A stretch of 8,057 nt of DNA from positions 1 to 8,057 of the forward strand of contig CAAGCE010000264.1 in assembly GCA_900768245.1 (NCBI GenBank). Direction: 5' to 3'. This DNA is from Oscillospiraceae bacterium (GTDB lineage: Bacteria; Bacillota; Clostridia; Oscillospirales; Ruminococcaceae). The notes under the pieces were generated by a model. The model was not told the origin of the DNA and made no database searches. It saw only the letters and a program-made list of their open reading frames with translations. Shown here piece after piece: positions 1-7,303 of this stretch. How positions within the stretch are numbered: the stretch's first letter is position 1; each line of letters opens with the position of its first letter. Position numbers and translations under genes: made by a program.

Positions 1-2
1 AA

Positions 3-3000
3 GAGCCTGCCGCACGTCCCGTCCAGGTTGAAGCACCCGTCGAAAAGCACGATTTCACCATTACCGACGAACATCTTGGCGAGGGCGGTCAGAAAGCCAA
101 ATTTGCCGCCAACATCGCCGCTATCCGAACTCTGAAAGCAATCGAAAGTGAAAACCGCCTTGCAACTCCGAAGGAGCAGACTGTTCTTTCAAAGTATGTC
201 GGCTGGGGCAGTCTTTCGCAGGCGTTTGACGAGAATAACAGTTCCTGGTCGAGCGAACATAAGGAACTTGTGGAAACGCTGACAGAGGACGAATACACAG
301 CCGCCAAAAGCACGGTGCTGAACGCGCACTACACCTCGCCCACCGTCATAAACGGCATTTATAAGGGACTGGCGGCTCTCGGTTTCAGTGGAGGTAACGT
401 TTTGGAGCCTGCTATGGGCGTAGGCAACTTTTTCGGCGTTATGCCCGAAGAAATGCGTAAAGAAAGCCGTCTGCACGGCGTTGAACTGGACAGCATAACC
501 GGACGTATCGCAAAGCAGCTCTATCAGACGGCGGATATTCAGATAAAGGGGTATGAGGAAACTACATTCTCCGACAATTATTTTGACGCCGCTATCGGCA
601 ATGTTCCTTTCGGAAATTACGAAGTGTTCGACAAGCGGTACAATAAGGAGAATTTCCTGATACACGACTATTTCTTCGCAAAAACGCTGGATAAGGTAGC
701 GCCGAACGGCATTGTAGCTTTTGTCACAACAAAGGGTACTCTGGATAAGCAGAACCCGAAAGTCCGTGAATACCTTGCGAAACGTGCCGACCTTGTGGGC
801 GCTGTCCGTCTGCCGAACAACGCTTTCAAGGCGAATGCCGGCACGGAGGTAACGGCGGATATTATTTTCCTGCAAAAGCGTGAGAAAATGGCGGTGGAAC
901 TTCCCGACTGGTGCTATGTCGGCAAAAATCATGACGGCATTCCGATAAATAATTACTTCCTCGACCACCCCGAAATGATACTCGGCACAATGAAACAGGG
1001 CATGGAATTTTCCATGTACGGCAATGCAGACGAAACAGCCTGCGTTCCTATCGAGGGAGCTGACCTTTCCGAACAGCTTGAAAAGGCTGTAAGCAATCTA
1101 AAGCTGACAAACGCTATCCGAAAGCGGACGCAGGAAACTGAAAAGGATGCCGGCGTTATCCCTGCTGTCGAAGATGTCCGCAATTTCACCTTTGCCGAGG
1201 TTGACGGAAAAATGTATTTCCGTGAAAACAACATAATGACCGAGGTAACGGAAACCGGAAAGAAAGCCGAGCGCATAAAGGGTCTGAACGAACTGCGCGC
1301 CACATTCCGTGAAATGCTCTCCGCACAGGAAAGAAACTGCTCCGATACGGAACTGAAATCCTTGCAGGATAGGCTGAATGCGCAGTACGACAGCTTTGTA
1401 AATAAGAACGGCTGCATAAACGACAGCAGTAATTCGCAGGTTTTCAGCCGTGACGATGATTACAATTCCCTCTGCGCTCTGGAAATTATCGACGAGGAAA
1501 ACAAGACAGTCGAGAAGTCAGATTTCTTCACAAAGCGTACCGTAAAGTTCACCGCTGAAATTACTCATGTGGATACTCCGCAGGAGGCTATGCAGGTTTC
1601 CATTGATACAGTGGGCAAAATGGATATACCGTATATGGCACAGCTCTGCGGGCAGGGACCGCAGGATATTGTAGAAGTTCTGAAATCGGACAACCTGATA
1701 TACCTTAATCCGCTGAAATCTGACGAGAACGACCCTTTTGTCGGCTGGGAGGAAACTTCCGAATATCTCTCCGGCAATGTCCGTGAAAAGCTGCGCACAG
1801 CCGAGCTTTACGCAAAGGACGATCACGATTTTCAGCGCAACGTGACGGCTCTGACGGAAGTCCTCCCGAAGAAGCTGGAAGCCGGAGATATTACCGCGCG
1901 TATCGGTGTGTCATGGGTAGATGTTGAGGACTATCAGCATTTCCTTGAGGATTATGCAAAGGCAAGATTTTACGAGCCTATGCGCAGAACAGTCACCGGC
2001 GAGTACAAAATCGAAAACAAGAATTGGGACACTTCCGCCGCCGCAACGCAGATTTACGGCACAGCCCGAATGCCTGCAAAGGCGATCTTTGAAAATCTAC
2101 TCAACAATCGGGATATTGTCGTCAAGGACAAGATAACCGATGTTGACGGAAAGGAGCATTATGAAATAAACAAAAAGCAGACTGATTTGGCGCAGGATAA
2201 GGCTCTGAAAATGAAAGAAGCCTTTAAGCGCTGGCTGTGGGAGAAGCCGGAACGCCGCGAGAAATATGTTGAGCGCTACAACAATCTGTTCAACAGCATT
2301 GTCGGCAGAAAGTTTGACGGTTCTCATCAGACGTTCCCCGGAATGTCGCCGTCCATAAGGCTGAAACCTCATCAGCTGGACGCTGTAATGCGGGCGAAAT
2401 TCGGCGGCAATACGCTACTTGCCCACTGCGTCGGCGCAGGTAAATCCTTTGAAATGGTGGCGGCGACAATGGAGAAAAAGCGGCTCGGTCTTATAAACAA
2501 GGCTTGCGTTGTCGTGCCGAAACACCTTGTGGGTCAGATGGCGAATGAATGGCTGCGGCTATATCCACAGGCAAAAATCCTGACCGCAAGCGAAAAGGAT
2601 TTCGACAAAGACCATAGGCAGAAGTTTATCGGTAGGTGCTGCACCGGCGATTATGACGCAGTTATCATGTCCTACGAACAGTTCGAGAAAATCCCTATGT
2701 CTATGGAGTACCGCAAAAATTTCATTCAGCATGAAATCGACGCTATGCAGAACGGCATTGACGAGCTAAACGGAGATTACCGTACAAGAGCAAATAACCG
2801 CAGCTCCATAAAAGACCTTGAACGCGAAAAAAAGCGCCTTGAAACACGCCTGCAGAAACTCATCGAGGGCAGCGGAAAAGCAAAGGACACCTCCCTGACT
2901 TTTGAGCAGCTTGGATTTGACAGCCTTGTCGTTGATGAAGCTCACAACTACAAAAACGGTCTTGTGGTATCGAAGATGAACAGGGTTTCGGGCGTTCAGA

Positions 3001-3974
3001 CTACTCCCGCTCAAAAAAGCGAGGATATCCTCATGAAAACACAGTATCTTAACGAGAATTACGGCGAGAAGAATATTATTTTTGCCACGGGTACGCCTGT
3101 TTCCAACTCGATGACGGAGCTGTACATTATGCAGAGGTATCTCCGTCCGTCCCTGCTGCGGAACGCGGGATTGCAGACGTTTGACGATTGGGCGAGCAAC
3201 TTCGGCGAGGTCGTTTCAAAGGCTGAGTTAAAGCCCGCAGGCAACGGCTACCGCACGAAAAAGCGCTTTGCTAAATTCAACAATGTGCCTGAACTCATGC
3301 AGATGTTCAAGGAATTCGCAGACATACGGACGCCGGATATGCTTGATTTACCTGTTCCGAAACTAGAGGGAGGTAAGCCGCAGACTATCGTTGCACATCC
3401 AAACGATGAACAGAAAGCGTATATGAAGGTTCTTGCTGAGCGCTCCGAAATGATTCACAGCGGAGCTGTGGATCCGAGCAAGGATAATATGCTGAAAATC
3501 ACGGGAGAAGCACGTCTGCTCGGTCTGGACGTGCGGTGCGTAATACCAAACGCTGAAAACTACCCCGACAGCAAGGTGAATCTCTGCATTGACAAAATCA
3601 TGGAGATATACGACCGCACCTCCGCTGAAAAGGGAGTGCAGGCTATCTTTTGCGATATCGCCGTTAATTCCGATGACGGGAAATTCTCCGTGTACGACTA
3701 CCTTAAGCAAGAGCTTGCACGGCGCGGCATTCCCGAAAACGAGATTTGCACCGCCGGTGACGCGGCAACGCAGAAACAGCGAAACGAAATGTACGCGCAG
3801 CTCCGCTCCGGCACAAAGCGTATTGTTCTCGCAAGCACAAGCAAAATGGGAACGGGTGCTAATATTCAGACAAAGCTGGCGGCGCTGCATAATCTTGATA
3901 TACCCTGGAAACCCTCGGATGTTGAACATACCGAACGGAACAAAGGACGACCGATAATTCGACACATGAGATAA
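3..3974 (+). CDS. ICE-type DNA methylase/SNF2-like helicase, partial at 5' edge and truncated at 3' end
   Basis: The frame is open from the window edge, giving 1323 visible residues; a GTG at 270 is internal, because conserved family sequence (YVGWGS near residue 69) lies upstream of it. Order of domains: N6-adenine methylase with SAM-binding motif LEPAMGVGNFFG (about 134-145) and a catalytic NPPF-like motif written GNVPFG (199-204); a long middle region; then an SF2/SNF2-like helicase with Walker A VGAGKS (K at 814), a charged coiled-coil insert (about 903-960), DEAH box VVDEAH (D at 978), motif III FATGT (1027-1031) and motif V MGTGANIQ (about 1282-1289). Such giant proteins are conserved cargo of Tn1549/CTn-type conjugative elements of Firmicutes; their exact role in transfer or DNA protection is not settled. 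The protein stops within motif VI: after PWKPSDVE the expected QREGRIIRQ reads HTERNKGRPIIRHMR, then TAA. The usual C-terminal region is absent, so this copy is probably non-functional as a helicase. Family assignment is firm; pseudogene status is inferred. Confidence 0.9.
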   Translation, partial: EPAARPVQVEAPVEKHDFTITDEHLGEGGQKAKFAANIAAIRTLKAIESENRLATPKEQTVLSKYVGWGSLSQAFDENNSSWSSEHKELVETLTEDEYTAAKSTVLNAHYTSPTVINGIYKGLAALGFSGGNVLEPAMGVGNFFGVMPEEMRKESRLHGVELDSITGRIAKQLYQTADIQIKGYEETTFSDNYFDAAIGNVPFGNYEVFDKRYNKENFLIHDYFFAKTLDKVAPNGIVAFVTTKGTLDKQNPKVREYLAKRADLVGAVRLPNNAFKANAGTEVTADIIFLQKREKMAVELPDWCYVGKNHDGIPINNYFLDHPEMILGTMKQGMEFSMYGNADETACVPIEGADLSEQLEKAVSNLKLTNAIRKRTQETEKDAGVIPAVEDVRNFTFAEVDGKMYFRENNIMTEVTETGKKAERIKGLNELRATFREMLSAQERNCSDTELKSLQDRLNAQYDSFVNKNGCINDSSNSQVFSRDDDYNSLCALEIIDEENKTVEKSDFFTKRTVKFTAEITHVDTPQEAMQVSIDTVGKMDIPYMAQLCGQGPQDIVEVLKSDNLIYLNPLKSDENDPFVGWEETSEYLSGNVREKLRTAELYAKDDHDFQRNVTALTEVLPKKLEAGDITARIGVSWVDVEDYQHFLEDYAKARFYEPMRRTVTGEYKIENKNWDTSAAATQIYGTARMPAKAIFENLLNNRDIVVKDKITDVDGKEHYEINKKQTDLAQDKALKMKEAFKRWLWEKPERREKYVERYNNLFNSIVGRKFDGSHQTFPGMSPSIRLKPHQLDAVMRAKFGGNTLLAHCVGAGKSFEMVAATMEKKRLGLINKACVVVPKHLVGQMANEWLRLYPQAKILTASEKDFDKDHRQKFIGRCCTGDYDAVIMSYEQFEKIPMSMEYRKNFIQHEIDAMQNGIDELNGDYRTRANNRSSIKDLEREKKRLETRLQKLIEGSGKAKDTSLTFEQLGFDSLVVDEAHNYKNGLVVSKMNRVSGVQTTPAQKSEDILMKTQYLNENYGEKNIIFATGTPVSNSMTELYIMQRYLRPSLLRNAGLQTFDDWASNFGEVVSKAELKPAGNGYRTKKRFAKFNNVPELMQMFKEFADIRTPDMLDLPVPKLEGGKPQTIVAHPNDEQKAYMKVLAERSEMIHSGAVDPSKDNMLKITGEARLLGLDVRCVIPNAENYPDSKVNLCIDKIMEIYDRTSAEKGVQAIFCDIAVNSDDGKFSVYDYLKQELARRGIPENEICTAGDAATQKQRNEMYAQLRSGTKRIVLASTSKMGTGANIQTKLAALHNLDIPWKPSDVEHTERNKGRPIIRHMR

Positions 3975-4032
3975 CGCTGTCTGATGGCAACTGAACCATC
4001 GTTTTAGTCTGTGTAATGCTACACTATCTCAT
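3966..4032. repeat. Nested inverted repeats resembling a three-way junction
   Basis: Outer arms ATGAGATA (3966-3973) and TATCTCAT (4025-4032) are perfect 8-bp inverted repeats. Between them lie two smaller hairpins: GATGG (3983-3987) with CCATC (3996-4000), and GTGTA (4011-4015) with TACAC (4020-4024) around an ATGC loop. The last arm abuts the outer right arm directly, so all three helices can form together. The left outer arm overlaps the last codons and stop of the truncated gene. It could be a folded RNA, a recombination-end structure or chance; there is no U-tract to make it a terminator. Confidence 0.4.
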
Positions 4033-4301
4033 AAGTAAAAACATGGTTTCTAAATGATATCTGTAAAACACATAATTTCACTTTTGAATAATCAAACTAT
4101 ATGCCTGGTTATATAAATTCTATAGAGGAATTTGTGATTGATACGTATATTACTACGACTTTACAGCGCCTTTTTTATAAAACTAACTCCGGCTGTTATT
4201 TCGAGATAAAAACTGCCGGAGTTATATTTCATTCAATTAACGTTGCACATGGCGATGTTATCAAGCCTAAATAGTCAGTGGAAACGCTGCCGGAAAACAA
4301 G
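3975..4301. other. Non-coding junction between truncated ICE gene and convergent operon
   Basis: This AT-rich stretch of 327 bases carries no convincing gene. At its left end is a nested group of inverted repeats (3966-4032), and towards its right end the operon terminator (4184-4224). No remnant of the missing C-terminal part of the methylase-helicase is recognisable in it by eye in the forward frames. Base composition drops visibly from the GC-richer ICE gene to AT-rich sequence just after 3974, which fits a recombination or deletion boundary. The remaining segments (about 4033-4175 and 4225-4301) show nothing I can name. Confidence 0.6.
4184..4224 (-). terminator. Intrinsic terminator of the sigma factor-protease operon
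   Basis: Perfect 10-bp arms TAACTCCGGC (4184-4193) and GCCGGAGTTA (4215-4224) enclose a 21-base loop. Read on the - strand the stem is followed by GTTTTATAAAA, a short U-run, as expected for the end of the leftward operon, whose last stop codon is about 80 bases upstream. On the + strand the stem is followed by TATATTTC, a poorer tail, so it may also weakly stop rightward transcripts from the ICE side. Confidence 0.75.
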
Positions 4302-4925
4302 TTATCCATCAATCTTAATAAAGCAATTTGCTTCAAAAACTCTATCTCTTGAATACTTGGAAAGAATTGATTCTGCATCAGCGTATGCGTCTATTTCACA
4401 TGGGAAAACGGAAAGAATATTTTCGTCTTCGGTCAGGTAGAGTTTTGCGTCAGAGCGTGTTCCCAGAAGGTCGCCTGTTCCTATGTATTCATATTCGGTC
4501 ATCTTATAGACATATTTCAATGGAGATTCATTATCATTTTCCGGCTCAATGACATTTCCGGATTCGTCTACAATAAACCTAACAGTGTTGATGTCCAACA
4601 TATAGTCATTTGCATTAAAAGACGCAATATGGACATCTGAACCTGGGTTTTCACTAGCATCTTCGTTCGATGAATCATATGTTTCACTTGTAATTGGAGA
4701 TTTTTCATATGAAACATCATTGTTGCCTGATACGATTTCGGTAGATGGCATGCTAGTTTGAGAATCAGATAAAGATTCACTTGTATTTTTATCTGATACC
4801 GATTGATTTCCTATGTCTGAAACAACGGAACTTACTGATTCGGTTGGTGTTTTATCATTAGACGAGCAGCCTCCCAAAGATAATACCGTAATCAGCAGAA
4901 CAGTACCGCAGAATAATTTCTTCAT
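4302..4925 (-). CDS. Surface lipoprotein, function unknown
   Basis: This 207-residue protein has a classical lipoprotein signal: a Lys pair, a hydrophobic stretch and lipobox LGGC with the lipidated Cys at residue 20. It should therefore be anchored on the outer face of the membrane. Residues about 21-98 are a low-complexity Ser/Thr/Asp/Glu/Asn-rich linker, typical of a spacer through the cell wall. Residues about 99-207 form a compact domain with aromatic and acidic residues and two Cys (176 and 201), which I do not recognise. The start is fixed by AGGAGG (4935-4940) nine bases ahead of the ATG. It is the last gene of the operon, 21 bases after the peptidase stop, and is followed by the terminator. 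Tight linkage to a secreted cysteine peptidase makes a role as its partner, target or inhibitor possible, but nothing in the sequence proves this. Confidence 0.88.
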   Translation of the reverse strand: MKKLFCGTVLLITVLSLGGCSSNDKTPTESVSSVVSDIGNQSVSDKNTSESLSDSQTSMPSTEIVSGNNDVSYEKSPITSETYDSSNEDASENPGSDVHIASFNANDYMLDINTVRFIVDESGNVIEPENDNESPLKYVYKMTEYEYIGTGDLLGTRSDAKLYLTEDENILSVFPCEIDAYADAESILSKYSRDRVFEANCFIKIDG

Positions 4926-4946
4926 AACCTAATCCCTCCTACACAC

Positions 4947-6068
4947 TTAGCCTACATAATGTGAACGATACCAATCATCATATGTCATTGTTAAGCCATC
5001 TCCATCCATACCTAAATAGGAAATTGAAGATATATTTTCAGTTGGGGCTCCGACTGCTATAAACGAACGAGAGCCGCTTTTATAATCAGGATCGTCTACT
5101 GTGTAAACAGCTTTATTTGAATACAGATGTAATCCCGTTATAAGAATGGCATGATATGTCGCTACATTTGATTGGTTTTTTCCATTAATAGCAATTTGAA
5201 CCGGTGCCCCTTTACGTAAACTTGTAAATACTGTATCAGCTTTTATTGCTTTACCCCTATACGAAAAACTTGTATCAACACACTTCGAATATGCATCTGA
5301 AATGCATGAAGGCGAACCAAGCTCACTTCCTGAATAAGAAGATTTAACCTTGTTATACACATCTCTTGCAGTATATGAATCGCCATCCATATAATTGGCT
5401 GTCATTGCAACGCAAGCTGCCCAACAAACATATTTCTTGTTTGTACTTGTTCCTACATTTACATTGCCAACATGAGAAACTGGTAAGTTTATACTTCCTA
5501 AAGAAGCGCCTTCTGAAGAAAGCTCCATTACTGAGTCATCCATGTTGACACTTCCTGCAATTTTGAACTCTTCCAGAGGGAAACTCTTGGAAACGTCATA
5601 AGTTAGACTTTCGTCATTTCCATCAACCCAAATCACATCTCCAACATCCTGTTGGAGATAGATATTTCTATTGTATGATATAAACGCATATTTGGAATCA
5701 GAATTAATAGAATATTCAAATTCCTTAGTAATATTTGTGTCAAAGACTGAAACCGGTGTACCATTGTCTTCATTTATTTCAAGTTTGCCTATTGCCGTGT
5801 CACCGCTGAATATAATAGTGTAGTATGCACATACATCTTCAGAATTATATTCATATAATGGTATAAGAGAGCTATAAGTTATTTCCGAACCAACAAAATC
5901 AGTGTTGTTCAGATAAATTGGTAGGCATTCTTCAATATATTCTTTATAATATAATGGTAATTCGCAGGGACTTTCATCTGTTATTGTTTCAGCACAAGCC
6001 GATGTTAATGGTGAAAGCATGCAAGCCGATACGATTGTTACTGCTATAAGTTTCTTCATGTTAAACAT
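4947..6068 (-). CDS. Secreted papain-like (C39-type) cysteine peptidase
   Basis: The start chosen here gives 373 residues: ATG at 6068 lies five bases after GGAGG (6074-6078), whereas upstream in-frame starts have no such site. A signal peptide (residues 1-26, cleavage probably after ACA) directs export. Residues about 27-190 form an N-terminal domain of unknown fold that may act as a propeptide. The peptidase domain follows: the nucleophile region KKYVCWAACVAMTANY with predicted catalytic Cys215, the histidine motif YHAILITG with His306, and VDDPDY with Asp325/326 as third residue. This Cys-His-Asp arrangement is that of C39-like and papain-like bacterial peptidases (Peptidase_C39_2 type). 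No ABC transporter domains are present, so it is not a bacteriocin-exporting C39 protein but a stand-alone secreted enzyme. Its substrate is unknown. It is fourth in the operon, with a hairpin in the gap before it and a lipoprotein after it. Confidence 0.88.
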   Translation of the reverse strand: MFNMKKLIAVTIVSACMLSPLTSACAETITDESPCELPLYYKEYIEECLPIYLNNTDFVGSEITYSSLIPLYEYNSEDVCAYYTIIFSGDTAIGKLEINEDNGTPVSVFDTNITKEFEYSINSDSKYAFISYNRNIYLQQDVGDVIWVDGNDESLTYDVSKSFPLEEFKIAGSVNMDDSVMELSSEGASLGSINLPVSHVGNVNVGTSTNKKYVCWAACVAMTANYMDGDSYTARDVYNKVKSSYSGSELGSPSCISDAYSKCVDTSFSYRGKAIKADTVFTSLRKGAPVQIAINGKNQSNVATYHAILITGLHLYSNKAVYTVDDPDYKSGSRSFIAVGAPTENISSISYLGMDGDGLTMTYDDWYRSHYVG

Positions 6069-6073
6069 ATTAA

Positions 6074-6078
6074 CCTCC
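6074..6078 (-). promoter_or_regulatory. Ribosome binding site deciding the peptidase start
   Basis: GGAGG on the - strand lies five bases before the ATG at 6068. This rules out the longer in-frame start at 6092 and puts the signal peptide right at the N-terminus. Confidence 0.75.
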
Positions 6079-6094
6079 ATAAATTTGGTCATTT

Positions 6095-6118
6095 GCCCTC
6101 AAACAATTCTTTGAGAGC
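6095..6118 (-). promoter_or_regulatory. Intercistronic hairpin ahead of peptidase gene
   Basis: On the - strand GCTCTCAAA and TTTGAGGGC pair over nine positions (one G-U) around a six-base loop. It lies in the 58-base gap between the small secreted protein and the peptidase. The sequence after it is AAATGACC, not a U-tract, so it is unlikely to be a terminator; an RNA-processing or stability element is more likely. Confidence 0.5.
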
Positions 6119-6126
6119 ACAACTTG

Positions 6127-6561
6127 TTAATTGAGTAATTCTTCACTGTAAACCGTAATAGTTTCAGTTTTTCCGTTTGAAGTTTTCACTGTAAAAACAG
6201 ATTTCAAACGGTAAGTGCCGCTGGGTAATCCAGATATACTGTTGGTAACTTTGCCGGAAATGCTTGATATAGTGCCGTTCCAGCTTGCGCCGTCAACAGA
6301 GTTCCATATCCACAGTCCCAGCTTCTTTTCAAGAGTCTGTTCAACTTTGCAGCTCTTTACATCAGAATGACCTCTTAGCTTACTTTCGCATTTTACCGTT
6401 TTTCCACTGAGCGTTAATGTGCTGACAGCGTCAAAAGCTGTTTCGTAATATGGAGCAATAGAATCAGCGTATACACTTTCCGGAACAGTTGTTGCAGCCG
6501 CATTTACAGAAACGGTAGATATAGCTATAAGCACCGCAGCCAATACTACAATTCTTTTCAT
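6127..6561 (-). CDS. Small secreted protein of unknown function
   Basis: The protein is 144 residues long, starting at the ATG (6561) placed eight bases after AGGAGG. A GTG three codons upstream overlaps the ribosome binding site and is rejected. Residues 1 to about 21-23 are a signal peptide (MKRIVVLAAVLIAIS then an Ala-rich cleavage region). The mature part reads like a single beta-sandwich: alternating hydrophobic and polar strands, a Trp-rich centre (LWIWNSVDGASW), the turn SGLPSGTYRLKSVFTVKTSNGKT near the C-terminus, and two Cys (58 and 71) that could form a disulfide. Similar small exported proteins with a TYRLK-type strand are common in Ruminococcus-like genomes, mostly unnamed; this is recollection, not a search result. 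It sits between the membrane regulator and the peptidase in the operon, which suggests it works outside the cell in the same response. Confidence 0.85.
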   Translation of the reverse strand: MKRIVVLAAVLIAISTVSVNAAATTVPESVYADSIAPYYETAFDAVSTLTLSGKTVKCESKLRGHSDVKSCKVEQTLEKKLGLWIWNSVDGASWNGTISSISGKVTNSISGLPSGTYRLKSVFTVKTSNGKTETITVYSEELLN

Positions 6562-6569
6562 TTTTCTCA

Positions 6570-6575
6570 CCTCCT
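6570..6575 (-). promoter_or_regulatory. Ribosome binding site abutting a hairpin
   Basis: A full AGGAGG, eight bases before the ATG at 6561, sets the start of the small secreted protein. Its first base is also the last base of the hairpin stem at 6575-6614, so folding of the hairpin could change ribosome access. Confidence 0.7.
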
Positions 6576-6614
6576 GTTTTAGTTTTGAGATTTACCCTCT
6601 CACCAACTAAAACA
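6575..6614 (-). promoter_or_regulatory. Long hairpin immediately upstream of a ribosome binding site
   Basis: On the - strand TGTTTTAGTT and AACTAAAACA are perfect 10-bp arms, with an inner 5-bp stem TGAGA/TCTCA around a GGGTAAA loop; the two stems are separated by a small asymmetric internal loop (two bases against one). The structure fills most of the gap between the membrane regulator stop (6647) and the next gene, and its 3' foot touches AGGAGG. There is no U-tract after it. Possible roles are translational control, mRNA processing between the regulatory and secreted parts of the operon, or an operator for a protein dimer. Confidence 0.55.
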
Positions 6615-6646
6615 ATTTATGAGAATCGCCGTTACAGCATTTGTGT

Positions 6647-7303
6647 CTATTTTTCTAAATTTGTAGCTTTTGCCAAATTCAAAAGTGACATTTTGTCGAT
6701 ATTGCCATTAAGAGTAAACAAGTATCCGTCCATTGTCCATACTACACCACACTCGCCATTGTTTTCGAGAATAAACGCTCCATTGCAGCCGTTGATATTT
6801 ACTTCTTCCGGAGTTCCGTATTCTGTGTTGAAATTATGTACATCTCCAATTATAGTTTGCCATAGCGTAACTTCTTTCTCTCCGGACTGATATATTGAAA
6901 TGACATCTGCATCATCGCTCTGCCTTTCTGTCAGCGAAAATCCTGTTTCATACGGTAATCCATATACGCTTTCTATTTTAGTTTTATCTCCGGGAGTTCT
7001 GCTTATATATGTAACTGAATGATCCCTTTGTGCGTTGAATGTAAACCCTCCGACCGAATACCAGATACTGAATCCGGTCAGCAGGAATGCCGCAAGAATT
7101 ACCGCAAGCAAAGCATATCTTATGCGTCTGACAGAGAACTTCCCTGATATTTTCTGAGCCTTGGATAAAGCCCGTATAGTCTGATGGCGGCGTATTTTAT
7201 AGGCTGCCGAAAAATGGTGTTTCTTCAAATCGGCAGAGTATTGTGAAAGCCGTTCATCTAATGTATTTTCGATTCCATCATATATCAGGTCATCAAGTTT
7301 CAT
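6647..7303 (-). CDS. Single-pass membrane regulator with DUF4367-like outer domain, probable anti-sigma factor
   Basis: The 218-residue protein is read from the ATG at 7303, which has GAGG eight bases upstream and overlaps the sigma factor stop by 11 bases; a TTG seven codons earlier is less likely. Residues 1 to about 58 are cytoplasmic, charged and helical, the expected sigma-binding part. One membrane segment spans about 63-82 (IRYALLAVILAAFLLTGFSIWY). The outer part, about 85-218, resembles the DUF4367 domain that often ends sigma-linked regulators in clostridia: an INGCNGAFILE strand pair, then VVWTMDGYLFTLNG and a closing helix KMSLLNLAKATNL. No zinc-binding HxxxCxxC motif of the ZAS anti-sigma class is visible, so anti-sigma function rests on gene order, topology and the outer domain. 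Translational coupling to the sigma factor suggests a fixed ratio of the two proteins. Confidence 0.85.
   Translation of the reverse strand: MKLDDLIYDGIENTLDERLSQYSADLKKHHFSAAYKIRRHQTIRALSKAQKISGKFSVRRIRYALLAVILAAFLLTGFSIWYSVGGFTFNAQRDHSVTYISRTPGDKTKIESVYGLPYETGFSLTERQSDDADVISIYQSGEKEVTLWQTIIGDVHNFNTEYGTPEEVNINGCNGAFILENNGECGVVWTMDGYLFTLNGNIDKMSLLNLAKATNLEK

Noticed and set aside
3363..3965. 200-codon open frame on the - strand opposite the helicase
   Set aside because: It lies wholly antisense to conserved helicase motifs and reads as a shadow of that gene, as do the other long - strand frames below 3000.
3966..4032. Retron-like non-coding RNA suggested by the closing inverted repeats
   Set aside because: No reverse transcriptase gene is present in the window and the arms are short; kept only as an unexplained repeat structure.
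4101..4274. Small + strand open frame of 57 codons beginning ATGCCTGGTTAT
   Set aside because: It has no ribosome binding site before its ATG, runs straight through the terminator hairpin, and encodes nothing I recognise.
4947..6068. Bacteriocin-processing C39 ABC exporter
   Set aside because: Only a signal peptide and a peptidase domain are present; there are no membrane-spanning or ATP-binding domains, and no double-glycine leader peptide gene was seen nearby.
6620..6645. Possible ECF-type promoter with a GTAAC element before the small secreted protein
   Set aside because: A TGTAACGGC stretch exists, but no convincing -10 partner at the right distance was seen, so it is not supported.
6585..6890. 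101-codon + strand frame over the hairpin and the membrane regulator
   Set aside because: It is antisense to a well-supported gene and has no plausible ribosome binding site or domain.
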